Of a stretch of DNA of 64,000 bases, positions 1 through 9,219 are shown one piece after another. The position numbers and the translations under genes were made by a program. Each line of letters starts with the position of its first letter. Position 1 is the first letter of the stretch. The stretch lies in the NCBI RefSeq assembly GCF_009377195.2, contig NZ_VJXX01000006.1, forward strand, positions 1 through 64,000, written 5' to 3'. This DNA comes from Arthrobacter bussei (GTDB lineage: Bacteria > Actinomycetota > Actinomycetes > Actinomycetales > Micrococcaceae). The notes under the pieces were generated by a model. The model searched no databases, was not told the DNA's origin, and saw only the letters and a list, made by a program, of their open reading frames with translations.

Positions 1-58
1 CACAGCGCCGATGGTACTGCACCCGAGAGAGTGTGGGAGAGTAGGACACCGCCGGACA
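1..58 (+). rRNA. rrf: 5S ribosomal RNA, 3' end (partial)
   Basis: The window opens inside a 5S rRNA. The stretch contains the conserved 3' half (CGCCGATGGTACTGC, then GTGTGGGAGAGTAGG) and ends in ACACCGCCGG, the 3' side of helix I. The 5' half lies upstream of the window. The exact 3' end is uncertain by a few bases. The position implies an rRNA operon transcribed rightward into this window. Confidence 0.93.
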
Positions 59-71
59 ACACTTCACAGGC

Positions 72-103
72 TGAGGCCCCACACCACCAGGTGCGGGGCC
101 TCA
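72..103 (+). terminator. rRNA operon terminator
   Basis: A GC-rich hairpin directly after the 5S rRNA: TGAGGCCCCAC pairs with GTGCGGGGCCTCA around a short loop. Position and strength fit a terminator of the rRNA operon. No strong T-run follows, as is common in high-GC actinobacteria. Confidence 0.85.
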
Positions 104-412
104 CCCCATTAACCCCACAACCCCACCCCCCACCCCACCGCCAGCCACCACGCGCCAAAGGCCAACCCACCAGCCAGGCCCGGCACCGCCGCCGGGCGGC
201 ACCGCCAGCGCGGCCAGCACCAGCCCGGGTCAACCCGGGCAGGCCACGAGGCCGGCCAGCACCAACACGGCCAGGCCCAAAGGCCCACGGCCGGCCAAGC
301 ACGCATGCCAATGCCGCCGAGCCGGGCAGGATACGGCACTCGCTCCCTCCCGGGCGATGCTGTGCCGCGGGAAGGTGCTGTCGAGGTGGGCGAGCGGCGG
401 TAGGGTCGGGGC
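104..412. other. C-rich intergenic stretch, no gene seen
   Basis: About 300 bases between the rRNA terminator and the first protein gene. The top strand is strongly C-biased and holds short repeated words (CCAGGCCC, GGCCGGCCA) and a small inverted repeat, CCCGGGTCAACCCGGG. Reading frames here are low-complexity Pro/Arg/Ala translations with no sign of being genes. The promoter of the next gene must lie in its right part. Confidence 0.5.
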
Positions 413-979
413 ATGAGTGGATTGTTCTCGCACGCCTCCGCCGACGGCGATGCGCCCTCGGACCGTCCGGACATCCAGGCGACTGTCTCTGTGCCCGCCT
501 CCGCCGACCACGCCTGGGCGGGACTCGTCGAGCACCTGCACCTCTGGTGGCCGGCGGATCTGTTGAGCCGGTGGGGAACCGACAGCTTCTTCGACCTCGA
601 GGACAACGCGCTCGTGGAGACGTCAGCTGAGGATGATGAGAACGTCTGGGGCGAGGTGACGGACAGTGCTTCCGGGCAGTGGATGCTGCTCAGATGGCGC
701 GCTGCCGGCTCGACGACGATCACGGACCTTCGCCTGGGTGTGAGGGAGGACGCCGGTGTCCTCCATAGGGCGCGTATCGAGGCAGCCGCTGAAGGCACAT
801 CCGGGTCCGGCGGAGCTGGGGTCGTCGACCAGGCGGAGGGGAATGGGCCTGTCGAGACGACGCTGGGCCTGACCCACAGTGGATGGACGAGCGCCGATCC
901 GCATGATCTCTACGACTTCTACCGCCAGTTCTGGCCCGAAGCCCTGGCGCGGTACCGCCGCTTCATGGGGGGATCATGA
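413..979 (+). CDS. SRPBCC (START-like) domain protein
   Basis: A 188-residue protein with the layout of the SRPBCC/AHSA1 fold: an opening strand (QATVSVPASADHAWAGLVEH, about residues 22-41) and a closing amphipathic helix (DFYRQFWPEALARYRRFM). Such proteins form a hydrophobic cavity for small ligands, but the ligand cannot be read from sequence. A Gly/Ala-rich insert sits at about residues 128-145. The stop overlaps the next gene's start by 4 bases (ATGA), so the two are probably translated together. Family assignment is by overall pattern rather than a diagnostic motif. Confidence 0.72.
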   Translation: MSGLFSHASADGDAPSDRPDIQATVSVPASADHAWAGLVEHLHLWWPADLLSRWGTDSFFDLEDNALVETSAEDDENVWGEVTDSASGQWMLLRWRAAGSTTITDLRLGVREDAGVLHRARIEAAAEGTSGSGGAGVVDQAEGNGPVETTLGLTHSGWTSADPHDLYDFYRQFWPEALARYRRFMGGS

Positions 980-2346
980 TCGATGCATCCGCGCTGCGGG
1001 ATCTCGAGGACATTCTGCCCGGTCGCGTGTCCACATCTGCCGCCGATCTGACGAGCTACTCGCGCGATCAGGGGCCGGTGCTCGAGCCGGCCCTTCCCGT
1101 CGCGGTGGTCCGGGCAGGATCCGTGGCCGACGTGCAGGAGGTGCTGCGGTGGGCCACTCGCCACAGGGTTCCGGTCATCAGCCGTGGAGCCGGGTCGGGC
1201 GTGTCAGGCGGCGCCCATGCGACGACAGGGAGTGTCATCCTTTCGCTGGAGCTCATGACGCGCATCCTCGAGATCAATCCCGATGACGAGACCGCCGTCG
1301 TCGAACCGGGCGTCGTCAACGCCGCCTTGAACGATGCCGTAGCCGGTCATGGTCTAATGTATGCGCCGGATCCCGCCAGCTATCGGTGGTCGACGATCGG
1401 CGGGAATGTCGCCACCAACGCCGGTGGCCTGCGATGCGCCAAGTACGGGGTGACGCGTGACTCGGTCCTCGCACTCGACGTCGTGCTGGCGGACGGGACG
1501 CTGGTGAGAACCGGGCACCGGACGTTCAAGGGCGTGGCAGGCTACGATCTGACGGCCTTGATGACGGGCTCCGAAGGAACGCTCGGGGTGATCGTCGGTA
1601 TCACCGTCCGGCTCCGGTACCTGCCGACGTCCGTCCACACCGTGGCGGCCTTCTTCGAGGACTTCACGAGCGCTGCGGCCGGGGTGCTAGCCATCGGACG
1701 AGCCAGGGTGCAGCCTGCGATCCTGGAACTCCTCGACGGCAACACTCTCGAGGCGCTCGACGGCGCCCACGGTTCCGACCTCCGCCGTCGTGGGGGTTCC
1801 CTGCTCCTCGCGAGGACGGACGGGTACGGGGCGGCCGCGGAAGCCGAGCAGATCCGCGCAGTGCTTCTCGGGCTGGGTGCCCGCGTGAGCGACGAGGGTT
1901 CCGAGGAAGCGGACCGGTTGATCGATCTCCGGCGGCACAGCCGTGGCGACGAGGTCGACGACCTGTACAGGGTGGGGGAGGACGTCGCCGTCCCCAAGTC
2001 GCAGCTGGTCGGCTACGTGGCCGCACTGGAGGCGATGGCATCACGTCATCAGGTGCAGCTGAAGGTCGTGGCGCACGCCGGGGACGGCAACCTGCATCCC
2101 ACCTTCTGGGTGGAACGACGGGAGGGGCCTCAGGCGCAGGAACGGCTGGAGTCGGCGCTGGATGAATCGGTCCGCTGCGCGTTGGACCTGGGCGGCACGA
2201 TCACGGGGGAGCACGGCGTGGGACAGTACAAGCGACGGTGGCTCGCCTGGGAGCAGGCGCCGAAGATCCTCGCGCTGCAGGCAGAGATCAAGCGGGTCTT
2301 CGATCCCCTCGATATCCTGAATCCGGGAAAGGCGATCGTCTCCTGA
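976..2346 (+). CDS. FAD-binding oxidase, GlcD / D-lactate dehydrogenase type
   Basis: A 456-residue flavoprotein of the FAD-linked 2-hydroxyacid oxidase family (glycolate oxidase GlcD, D-lactate dehydrogenase). The N-terminal FAD_binding_4 domain (about 35-175) carries RGAGSGVSGG at 70-79 and PDPASYRWSTIGGNVATNAG at 131-150, which hold FAD. The C-terminal FAD-oxidase_C domain ends in the characteristic GEHGVGQYKRRW. These enzymes oxidise a 2-hydroxy acid to the 2-oxo acid and pass electrons to an acceptor. The exact substrate (D-lactate, glycolate or other) is not decided by sequence. The ATG overlaps the upstream stop by 4 bases. Full length for the family. Confidence 0.9.
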   Translation: MIDASALRDLEDILPGRVSTSAADLTSYSRDQGPVLEPALPVAVVRAGSVADVQEVLRWATRHRVPVISRGAGSGVSGGAHATTGSVILSLELMTRILEINPDDETAVVEPGVVNAALNDAVAGHGLMYAPDPASYRWSTIGGNVATNAGGLRCAKYGVTRDSVLALDVVLADGTLVRTGHRTFKGVAGYDLTALMTGSEGTLGVIVGITVRLRYLPTSVHTVAAFFEDFTSAAAGVLAIGRARVQPAILELLDGNTLEALDGAHGSDLRRRGGSLLLARTDGYGAAAEAEQIRAVLLGLGARVSDEGSEEADRLIDLRRHSRGDEVDDLYRVGEDVAVPKSQLVGYVAALEAMASRHQVQLKVVAHAGDGNLHPTFWVERREGPQAQERLESALDESVRCALDLGGTITGEHGVGQYKRRWLAWEQAPKILALQAEIKRVFDPLDILNPGKAIVS

Positions 2347-2445
2347 TCGTTGCCTCGGGCTTCCGGAGAGACGCCGGGACGCGGTGATACTGTTCAGGAA
2401 ATTGGCGGAACACACCGTCATTTTCATCGCGCCACGGGGAGCAGC

Positions 2446-2958
2446 ATGTCTGACAACAATCCAGGATCGCAGGGTAGTTCGCCCTACGGTCAGCAGAACC
2501 AGCCGCAGTACGGCCAGAACCAGCCGCAGTACGGTCAGAACGCACCGCAGTACGGTGAACAGAGTCCCACTGCCTACGGGCAGCAGCAGGGACAGTCGCC
2601 CTACGGCCAGCAGGGCGGGAACAACTACCCGGGGCAGCAGGGCTACCAGGGGCAGGTCACCGAGAACCCGGGCAGGACTCTCGGCATCGTGGGCTTCATC
2701 CTCGCGATCCTGATCGCGCCGGTGGGACTGATCATCAGCATCGTGGCGTTCGTGAAGTCACGGAGGGCCAAGATGGGCAACGGGTTCGCCCTCGCCGGCA
2801 TCATCATCGGCATCCTCTTCACGATCATCGGTACGATCCTGATCATCGTCATTGCCAGCTTCACGGCCGAGCTGACACAGCAGCTTCTCGACGCGTGCCA
2901 GGGCCAGCCCTCAGGTACACCCGTCACCATCCAGGGTCAGTCCACCAGCTGCCCCTGA
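2446..2958 (+). CDS. DUF4190-like membrane protein with Gln/Tyr/Gly-rich tail
   Basis: A 170-residue protein. The first ~70 residues are low complexity, with three 21-nt tandem units (2500-2562) coding QPQYGQN-type heptads. Two hydrophobic segments follow (about 85-106 and 116-143) linked by VKSRRAKMGNGFALAG, the layout of DUF4190. The C-terminus carries two Cys (DACQGQ and STSCP) after the second segment. The start is the ATG behind GGGGAGCAGC; an upstream TTG in frame at 2350 has no ribosome site and is rejected. Function unknown; such proteins are often coregulated with envelope genes, but nothing here shows that. Confidence 0.75.
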   Translation: MSDNNPGSQGSSPYGQQNQPQYGQNQPQYGQNAPQYGEQSPTAYGQQQGQSPYGQQGGNNYPGQQGYQGQVTENPGRTLGIVGFILAILIAPVGLIISIVAFVKSRRAKMGNGFALAGIIIGILFTIIGTILIIVIASFTAELTQQLLDACQGQPSGTPVTIQGQSTSCP

Positions 2959-2970
2959 CGAAGAGTGATG

Positions 2971-3001
2971 AAGGGCCGGCAGCCGATGGCTGCCGGCCCT
3001 T
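2971..3001. terminator. Bidirectional terminator
   Basis: A perfect 14-bp stem (AAGGGCCGGCAGCC / GGCTGCCGGCCCTT) with a 3-nt loop between two converging genes. It is followed by T-rich sequence rightward and preceded by A-rich sequence, so it can serve both strands. Confidence 0.9.
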
Positions 3002-3013
3002 CGTCGTTGCAGC

Positions 3014-4375
3014 CTAGTTGTCCCCGTACTCGGAGTCCTCATCGATGCCGATGGTGCGCGCGTCGGCGGTCAGCATGATCTCCGCCTCGTCACGACGGTG
3101 CCGTAGCTCGTCGTCGAGGTAGGACTGCACGGCCTCCGCCATCGGGACATTGCGGTCCTCGCGCTCCGACATGTACCAGCGGTGCTCCAGGACCTCGTGC
3201 ACCACCTCCGCGGGCTCGAGCTTCCCGCCCAGCTCCCGCGGGACCGCCCGGACGATCGGCTCGAAGACCTCGTTGACCCAGAGGTGGGCGCTGAACTCCT
3301 CGTCGAGGGTCGGATTGTTGTCCGCCCGGTAGGCGTCCATGTCGTTGAGCAACCGCCGCGCCTGGTTCTCCTGTGCATCGAGGCCGGTCAGCCGCAGCAG
3401 CCGGCGACTGTGGTGCCCGGCGTCCACGACCTTGGGCTGGAGCTGGATCTGCGTCCCGTTGACGGCCGTCTTGATGGCGTACTCCTCGACGTCGAAGCCG
3501 AGCTCGTTGAGGCGCCGGATGCGGGCACCCACGCGCCAGCGCTCCCCGAGCTCGAAGGACTCCTTCTCGGTGAGCTCGGTCCACAGGCGGCGGTAGCTGT
3601 CCATGATCAGCTCGCTCGTCGCCAGCGGATCCACCTTCTCCTCGATCAGCCCGCCCTCGGCGAGGTCCATCAGCTCACCGGCGATGTTCACGCGGGCGAT
3701 CTCGAGGTCGTATTCGCGCTGACCCGTCGACAGTTCGGGATACAGTTCGCCGGTCTCCGCGTCGACCAGATACGCGGCGAAGGATCCCGCGTCGCGGCGG
3801 AACAGGGTGTTGGACAGGGAGACGTCCCCCCAGTAGAAGCCGATGAGGTGCAGACGGACGAGGAGGAGCGCCTGGGCGTCGATGAGGCGCGTGAGGGTAT
3901 CGCGGCGAAGCGTCTGGGAGAACAGTGCGCGGTAGGGAAGCGAGAACTTCAGGTGCCGTGTGACGAGGACGGGATCGAGTTCGTCGCCGTCGGGAGTGGT
4001 CCGGCCGGAGATGACGGCGACGGGCTCCACGCAGGGAACATCCAGCCGCTGCAGCTTCCGCAGCATGTGGTACTCGTGCCGGGCGATGTGCTCGCTCGTC
4101 TCCTTGACGGCTATCACCGATCCCCCCAGGTGTGCGAAGCGCACGATGTGCCGGGAGATCCCTCGGGGAAGGGCTGCCAGTGCACTGGCGGGCCACTGCT
4201 CCAGGGCGATGTGCCAGGGCAGGTCGAGCAGTTCGGGATCCGTGGCAGCGGCCGTGATGTTGAGTGACCCGAGGCTCGGGCTCTCCGACGACGCCGGGCG
4301 GAGCCTCGGGAGCTTGCCGGCCTGCTCGTAGTCGGTCGGCTCGTCATGCCATTGGGCGTTCGAGGTCTCGCTCAT
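3014..4375 (-). CDS. DUF4032 domain protein, lipopolysaccharide-kinase-like
   Basis: A 453-residue protein of the actinobacterial DUF4032 family. The N-terminal half has a kinase-like fold related to Kdo/WaaP kinases: SVIAVKETSEHIARHEYHML (possible ATP-site lysine and helix), then HLIGFYWGDVSLSNTLF, resembling a catalytic loop with D and N, and YLVDAETGELY, resembling a DFG-like Asp. The C-terminal half (about 300-453) is the family-specific part. Kinase activity is inferred from these resemblances only. The start is the ATG with GGAGG seven bases upstream; an 18-residue longer frame has no ribosome site. Monocistronic by context, convergent with the preceding gene. Confidence 0.82.
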   Translation of the reverse strand: MSETSNAQWHDEPTDYEQAGKLPRLRPASSESPSLGSLNITAAATDPELLDLPWHIALEQWPASALAALPRGISRHIVRFAHLGGSVIAVKETSEHIARHEYHMLRKLQRLDVPCVEPVAVISGRTTPDGDELDPVLVTRHLKFSLPYRALFSQTLRRDTLTRLIDAQALLLVRLHLIGFYWGDVSLSNTLFRRDAGSFAAYLVDAETGELYPELSTGQREYDLEIARVNIAGELMDLAEGGLIEEKVDPLATSELIMDSYRRLWTELTEKESFELGERWRVGARIRRLNELGFDVEEYAIKTAVNGTQIQLQPKVVDAGHHSRRLLRLTGLDAQENQARRLLNDMDAYRADNNPTLDEEFSAHLWVNEVFEPIVRAVPRELGGKLEPAEVVHEVLEHRWYMSEREDRNVPMAEAVQSYLDDELRHRRDEAEIMLTADARTIGIDEDSEYGDN

Positions 4376-4440
4376 GGTGTTGCCTCCGGGTCGGGGCGGG
4401 AAGGGGCCTGCGTCAAGCGTAGTTGCCACCGACGCGACGA

Positions 4441-4480
4441 TGGCGTCCGCCGAGCCCCAGAGGGTACCCGGCGGACGCCA
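4441..4480 (-). terminator. Terminator after the ABC ATPase gene
   Basis: Inverted repeat TGGCGTCCGCC ... GGCGGACGCCA with an 18-nt loop that can pair further inside. It lies 35 bases past the stop of the leftward ABC ATPase gene. Confidence 0.7.
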
Positions 4481-4515
4481 CCGTCGTCGTACGTGGTTGC
4501 TGGTCCGCGGAGGGA

Positions 4516-5604
<1,089 letters not shown>

Positions 5605-5622
5605 GGTGGTGTTTCCTTTTCA

Positions 5623-5640
5623 CGGGCAGGTACGTGCCCG
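5623..5640 (-). promoter_or_regulatory. Inverted repeat in leader of the ABC ATPase gene
   Basis: CGGGCA-GGTACG-TGCCCG, a 6-6-6 inverted repeat 19-36 bases upstream of the start codon. It may be an operator or a small leader hairpin. -10-like words (AATACT, CATACT on the minus strand) lie further upstream. Confidence 0.4.
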
Positions 5641-5734
5641 ACGATCCGTAGTGAATGGAAGAGTATTCAGTTGTGGTGCGTGACCCGCCAGCAGTACCGG
5701 TGACGTTGGTCACGCTGGGAGCAGTATGACACGT

Positions 5735-6517
5735 TCAGCGGGTCGGCGCACGGGATGTGCGCAAGGACACCAGTTCCTCGAGCACCTGGGAGAAGTCCTC
5801 GGGCGTCGCGACGGTGAAGGGCGCGGACGTCCGGCCCGGACCGATCCTGATGCCAACGTCGCCCGGGCGGAGGGTGCGTTGGGCGTGCTCGTCCGTGACG
5901 TCGTCGCCGGCGAACAGGAGTGCGGTCGCCCCCGTGGTCTCCCGGAGAAGAGCCAGGCCCTGGCCCTTGTCCGCTCTGATGACGGAGACCTCGAGCACGC
6001 GCTTGCCGTCGGTGACGCTGATGTCCCCGAGCGGCGCGAGGCCGGCACGCGCAGCTGCCACGGCAGCATCGGCGACGTCGTCGGCCGCTGTTCTCGTATG
6101 GAGGACGACCCCGGCGGGCTTGAACTCGATGCGGGTACCCGGATGCGTTGCGACGGTGTGTTCGACGACGTCGACGGCCCGGGCGAGAAGCTCGGCCTGA
6201 TCCGCGGTCAGGGCGAGGGCAGCGCCGTCGGGCCCCGTCCAGGTCTCCGCCCCGTGGCTGCCGATCAGCAGCATGTCCTCGGGCGGTTCTGCCACCACGC
6301 GCAGGCTGTCGAGGGCGCGGCCCGAGATCAGTGCCGTCGTCGTGCCAGGCAGGCCGGCCAGCGCTCGCAGCGCAGCGGCCGACGCCGGGAGGGCGCGTGC
6401 GTCCTCGGCCCGCTCGACCAAGGGTGCGAGGGTCCCGTCGAAGTCGAGGGCGACGAGGAGCCGGGGCGTGGCGGCGAGCGACGCGAGGGCGGAGAGCAGC
6501 TCCGGTTCAAGCGCCAT
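5735..6517 (-). CDS. otsB: Trehalose-6-phosphate phosphatase
   Basis: A 260-residue HAD-superfamily enzyme that removes phosphate from trehalose 6-phosphate, the second step of the OtsAB trehalose route. Motif I is ALDFDGTLAPL near residue 23, the first Asp being the nucleophile; motif II is ALISGRAL, and motif IV is LFAGDDVTDEHA. Length is normal. The start is placed at ATG 6517, which has GGGAAG eight bases upstream; a GTG nine bases earlier is possible. It overlaps the end of otsA by 11 bases, so translation is probably coupled. Trehalose protects against osmotic and desiccation stress. Confidence 0.95.
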   Translation of the reverse strand: MALEPELLSALASLAATPRLLVALDFDGTLAPLVERAEDARALPASAAALRALAGLPGTTTALISGRALDSLRVVAEPPEDMLLIGSHGAETWTGPDGAALALTADQAELLARAVDVVEHTVATHPGTRIEFKPAGVVLHTRTAADDVADAAVAAARAGLAPLGDISVTDGKRVLEVSVIRADKGQGLALLRETTGATALLFAGDDVTDEHAQRTLRPGDVGIRIGPGRTSAPFTVATPEDFSQVLEELVSLRTSRAPTR

Positions 6518-8006
6518 GGCCCGCACTTCCCGTGTGCAGGGCGTTGAGGAAGGCCTGCGACCAGCGTTCGACGTCGTTGTGGACCACCTGGCGGCGCATC
6601 AGCCGCATGCGCCGCATCGCCTCCGTCTTCGGCATGGAGATCGCCGTGACGATGGCGCTCTTCAGGCCGTCGATGTCGTGCGGATTCACGAGGATGGCCT
6701 GGCGGAGCGTGTCCGCGGCGCCCGCGAATTCGCTGAGCACCAGCATGCCGGTGTTGTTCGTGCGTGCCGCCACGTATTCCTTGGCGACGAGGTTCATGCC
6801 GTCCCGCAGGGCGGTCACCAGCATGACGTCGGCGGCGAGGTACAGGGCCACCATCTCCTCGACGGGATAGCTGTGGTGCAGGTAGCGGATGGCGGTGTTC
6901 TTCATGGTGTCGTGCGTGCCGTTGATGCGGCCGACGGCGCCCTCGATGTCCTCGCGGAGGAGACGGTACTGCTCCACCCGCTCGCGGCTGGGGCTCGCGA
7001 CCTGGATGAGTGCGGCGTCCTCGACCGTGATCGCGCCGTCCTCGAGCAGCTCGCCGTACGCCTTCAGCCGATGGCCGATGCCCTTCGTGTAGTCGAGGCG
7101 GTCCACGCCGAGGAGGATGTGCTGCGGGTCGCCGAGCTCGCGCCGGATCTCGCGGGAGCGTTCGATCACGTCGGGGCGCTGCGCGAGTTCCGTGATCGAC
7201 GCCGTGTCGATCGAGATGGGGAACGCCTCCGCGCGGGAGACGTAGGCGGGGGTGCCGTCGTCGCCCTCGGGGACCTGTACCTGCTGGGCCTTGATGGTGT
7301 GGCCCTTGAAGCGGCGCACGCACCGCAGGAAGTTGCTCGCGTCGCTGGGACGCTGGAAGCCGATGAGGTCGGCGCCGAGGAGACCCTCGATCACCTGTCG
7401 GCGCCACGGGAGCTGAGCGTAGATCTCGAGCGGCGGGAACGGGATGTGGTTGAAGAAGCCGATCTTGAGGTCCGGCCGGGCCTGCCTCAGCATCTTGGGT
7501 ACGAGCTGCAGCTGGTAGTCCTGGACCCAGACGGTGGCGCCCTCGGCCGCGACGGACGCCGTCGCCGCAGCGAAGCGCTCGTTCACCTTCCGGTAGGAGT
7601 CCCACCAGGTGCGGTGGAACTCCGGCGAGGCGATGACGTCGTGGTAGAGCGGCCAGAGCGTCGCGTTCGAGAAGCCCTCGTAGTAGAGCTCGACCTCCTC
7701 GGCGCTGAGCGGCACGGGCACGAGGCGCATGTTCGCCTCGTCGAAGGGCTCGAGCGTCTCGTCGGACGCACCGTGCCAGCCCACCCAGGCGCCGTCGGCC
7801 TTCGCCATGACGGGCGCCAGAGCCGTCACCAGACCCCCGGGGGAGCGGCGCCAGGAGCTTTCCCCGTGCTCGTCCACCACGCGATCCACGGCGAGCCTGT
7901 TCGAGACGACGATGAAGTCGAAGTCCCCGAACCGGCCGTCGGTCGGGAAAGAGGGCTTCACGCCGGGTGTCGTGGACGGTTGTGCTGCGCTCAAAACTGG
8001 CTCCAT
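6507..8006 (-). CDS. otsA: Trehalose-6-phosphate synthase
   Basis: A 499-residue GT20 glycosyltransferase joining UDP-glucose (or another NDP-glucose) with glucose 6-phosphate to give trehalose 6-phosphate. Seen are the N-terminal FIVVSNRLAVDR and RRSPGGLVTAL (glucose-6-phosphate loop), VWVQDYQLQLVPKML, LLGVDRLDYTKGIGHRLKAY, and near the C-terminus LRDGMNLVAKEYVAAR, which binds the nucleotide sugar. A non-conserved ~28-residue N-terminal tail precedes the domain. The ATG has no clear Shine-Dalgarno sequence; a -10-like TAGAGT lies about 25 bases upstream, so the leader is short. First gene of the otsA-otsB operon, divergent from the DsbA-like gene. Confidence 0.96.
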   Translation of the reverse strand: MEPVLSAAQPSTTPGVKPSFPTDGRFGDFDFIVVSNRLAVDRVVDEHGESSWRRSPGGLVTALAPVMAKADGAWVGWHGASDETLEPFDEANMRLVPVPLSAEEVELYYEGFSNATLWPLYHDVIASPEFHRTWWDSYRKVNERFAAATASVAAEGATVWVQDYQLQLVPKMLRQARPDLKIGFFNHIPFPPLEIYAQLPWRRQVIEGLLGADLIGFQRPSDASNFLRCVRRFKGHTIKAQQVQVPEGDDGTPAYVSRAEAFPISIDTASITELAQRPDVIERSREIRRELGDPQHILLGVDRLDYTKGIGHRLKAYGELLEDGAITVEDAALIQVASPSRERVEQYRLLREDIEGAVGRINGTHDTMKNTAIRYLHHSYPVEEMVALYLAADVMLVTALRDGMNLVAKEYVAARTNNTGMLVLSEFAGAADTLRQAILVNPHDIDGLKSAIVTAISMPKTEAMRRMRLMRRQVVHNDVERWSQAFLNALHTGSAGHGA

Positions 8007-8133
8007 CGCAGAAGGGGGATCTCCCGCCCGACTCTATCGGGTCGGGCAGGAGTCGGCCGGGGACGTGAGCTGGGCGGAACCGCTCAGGTGCGGTCGATAG
8101 CATGGCCTCCCAGCACACCGACGAAGAGGACCG

Positions 8134-8994
8134 ATGGCGCCCGCACCCAGACACAAGCCGACCAAAGCCCAGCGCACCGCCGCGACCCGTGAGCGGGAGC
8201 GGGTGGCCGCCGAGGAGCAGCAGCGGAAGGACCGCCGCAACGGGATGCTCGCGAAGTGGGGTGTCGTGGTCGCGGGACTGATCGTCGTCGCCCTCATCGC
8301 GGTGGTGGTCATCAACACTGTGCGCGGCCGGATCCCCGACGCCGGGCCGGCGCCCCAGGGCGGCAACGCCCAGGGTGGCATCACGCTCCTGTCCAGCACC
8401 GACACGGCGCCGACGGGGACCGACATGGTGGACGTCGCGACCCTTCCCGCCGAGCCCGCAGCGGAGGGAACAGTCCCGGAGGGCATCACCTCCGTCACCA
8501 ACGGCCCCCTGCAGGTGGTGGCGTACGTCGACATCAACTGCGTGCACTGCGCGGACTTCGAGGAACGACATTCCGAGCAGATCCTCTCGTGGCTGGACGC
8601 CGGCGAGATCACGTTCGAGTACCGCACCGTGGCCTACCTCGACCGCAACAGCAGTACCGAGTACTCCTCCCGCGCCGCGAACGCCGTCGCCTGTGTGGCC
8701 GACTCCGCACCCGAGGCGTACTTCGACGTCAACCAGCGCCTGTTCGCACACTACGAGCAGGGAGAGCTCGACGACGACGGCCTCGTGGCGCTCGCCGCGG
8801 ACGCAGGCGCGGGGGACATCTCCGCGTGCGTGGAGGAGGGGACCTTCCGCCCATGGGCGGCGTTCGCCACGGCTGCGGCTCAGGCGGCAGCTGTCGGCGG
8901 CACGCCGACGGTGTTCGTCAACGGTGCCGCGGTCCCGAACGCCGTCGAGGACTTCGAGACGACGGTTCAGGAGGAACTGGACGCCCGCAGCTGA
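8134..8994 (+). CDS. Membrane-anchored DsbA-like thiol oxidoreductase
   Basis: A 286-residue protein. A charged cytoplasmic stretch (1-40) precedes one membrane helix (about 42-64) and a Pro/Gly linker; the rest is an extracytoplasmic thioredoxin-fold domain of the DsbA / Thioredoxin_4 type. The redox motif is CVHC at 136-139, and GGTPTVFVNG supplies the cis-proline loop. It probably oxidises or isomerises disulfides of secreted proteins. A further Cys pair lies in the helical insert (AVACVADS and ISACVEEG). ATG start with GAAGAGGACCG upstream. Divergent from otsA and 90 bases before tRNA-Thr. Confidence 0.9.
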   Translation: MAPAPRHKPTKAQRTAATRERERVAAEEQQRKDRRNGMLAKWGVVVAGLIVVALIAVVVINTVRGRIPDAGPAPQGGNAQGGITLLSSTDTAPTGTDMVDVATLPAEPAAEGTVPEGITSVTNGPLQVVAYVDINCVHCADFEERHSEQILSWLDAGEITFEYRTVAYLDRNSSTEYSSRAANAVACVADSAPEAYFDVNQRLFAHYEQGELDDDGLVALAADAGAGDISACVEEGTFRPWAAFATAAAQAAAVGGTPTVFVNGAAVPNAVEDFETTVQEELDARS

Positions 8995-9084
8995 TTTCCG
9001 GCGGTGGCGGGCCTGGGCTACCCTTATTGAGCGCTCGACTGCCCTCCAGCCAGGGGCGACGGCGCCCGCTGGCCCGGCCAGTTC

Positions 9085-9161
9085 GCCTCCTTAGCTCAGT
9101 TGGCCAGAGCACCGCTCTTGTAAAGCGGGGGTCGTCGGTTCGAATCCGACAGGAGGCTCCA
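9085..9161 (+). tRNA. tRNA-Thr (TGT anticodon)
   Basis: A full cloverleaf: acceptor GCCTCCT / AGGAGGC, D arm from GCTCAGTTGGCCAGAGC, anticodon stem CCGCT / AGCGG around loop CTTGTAA (anticodon TGT), T arm with GGTTCGAATCC. The CCA end is encoded (9159-9161). A -10-like CTTATT lies about 60 bases upstream. Confidence 0.97.
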
Positions 9162-9219
9162 TCCACTCTCCTGCTGTTCCTCCCGTGAACGTGACCGATG
9201 CGCGGAACGCCGCCGGCTC

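Noticed and set aside
6328..8751. Long frames antisense to or out of phase with otsA/otsB (up to 807 codons)
   Set aside because: They are high-GC shadow frames with low-complexity Arg/Ala/Gly translations; the OtsA and OtsB motifs lie in the other frame.
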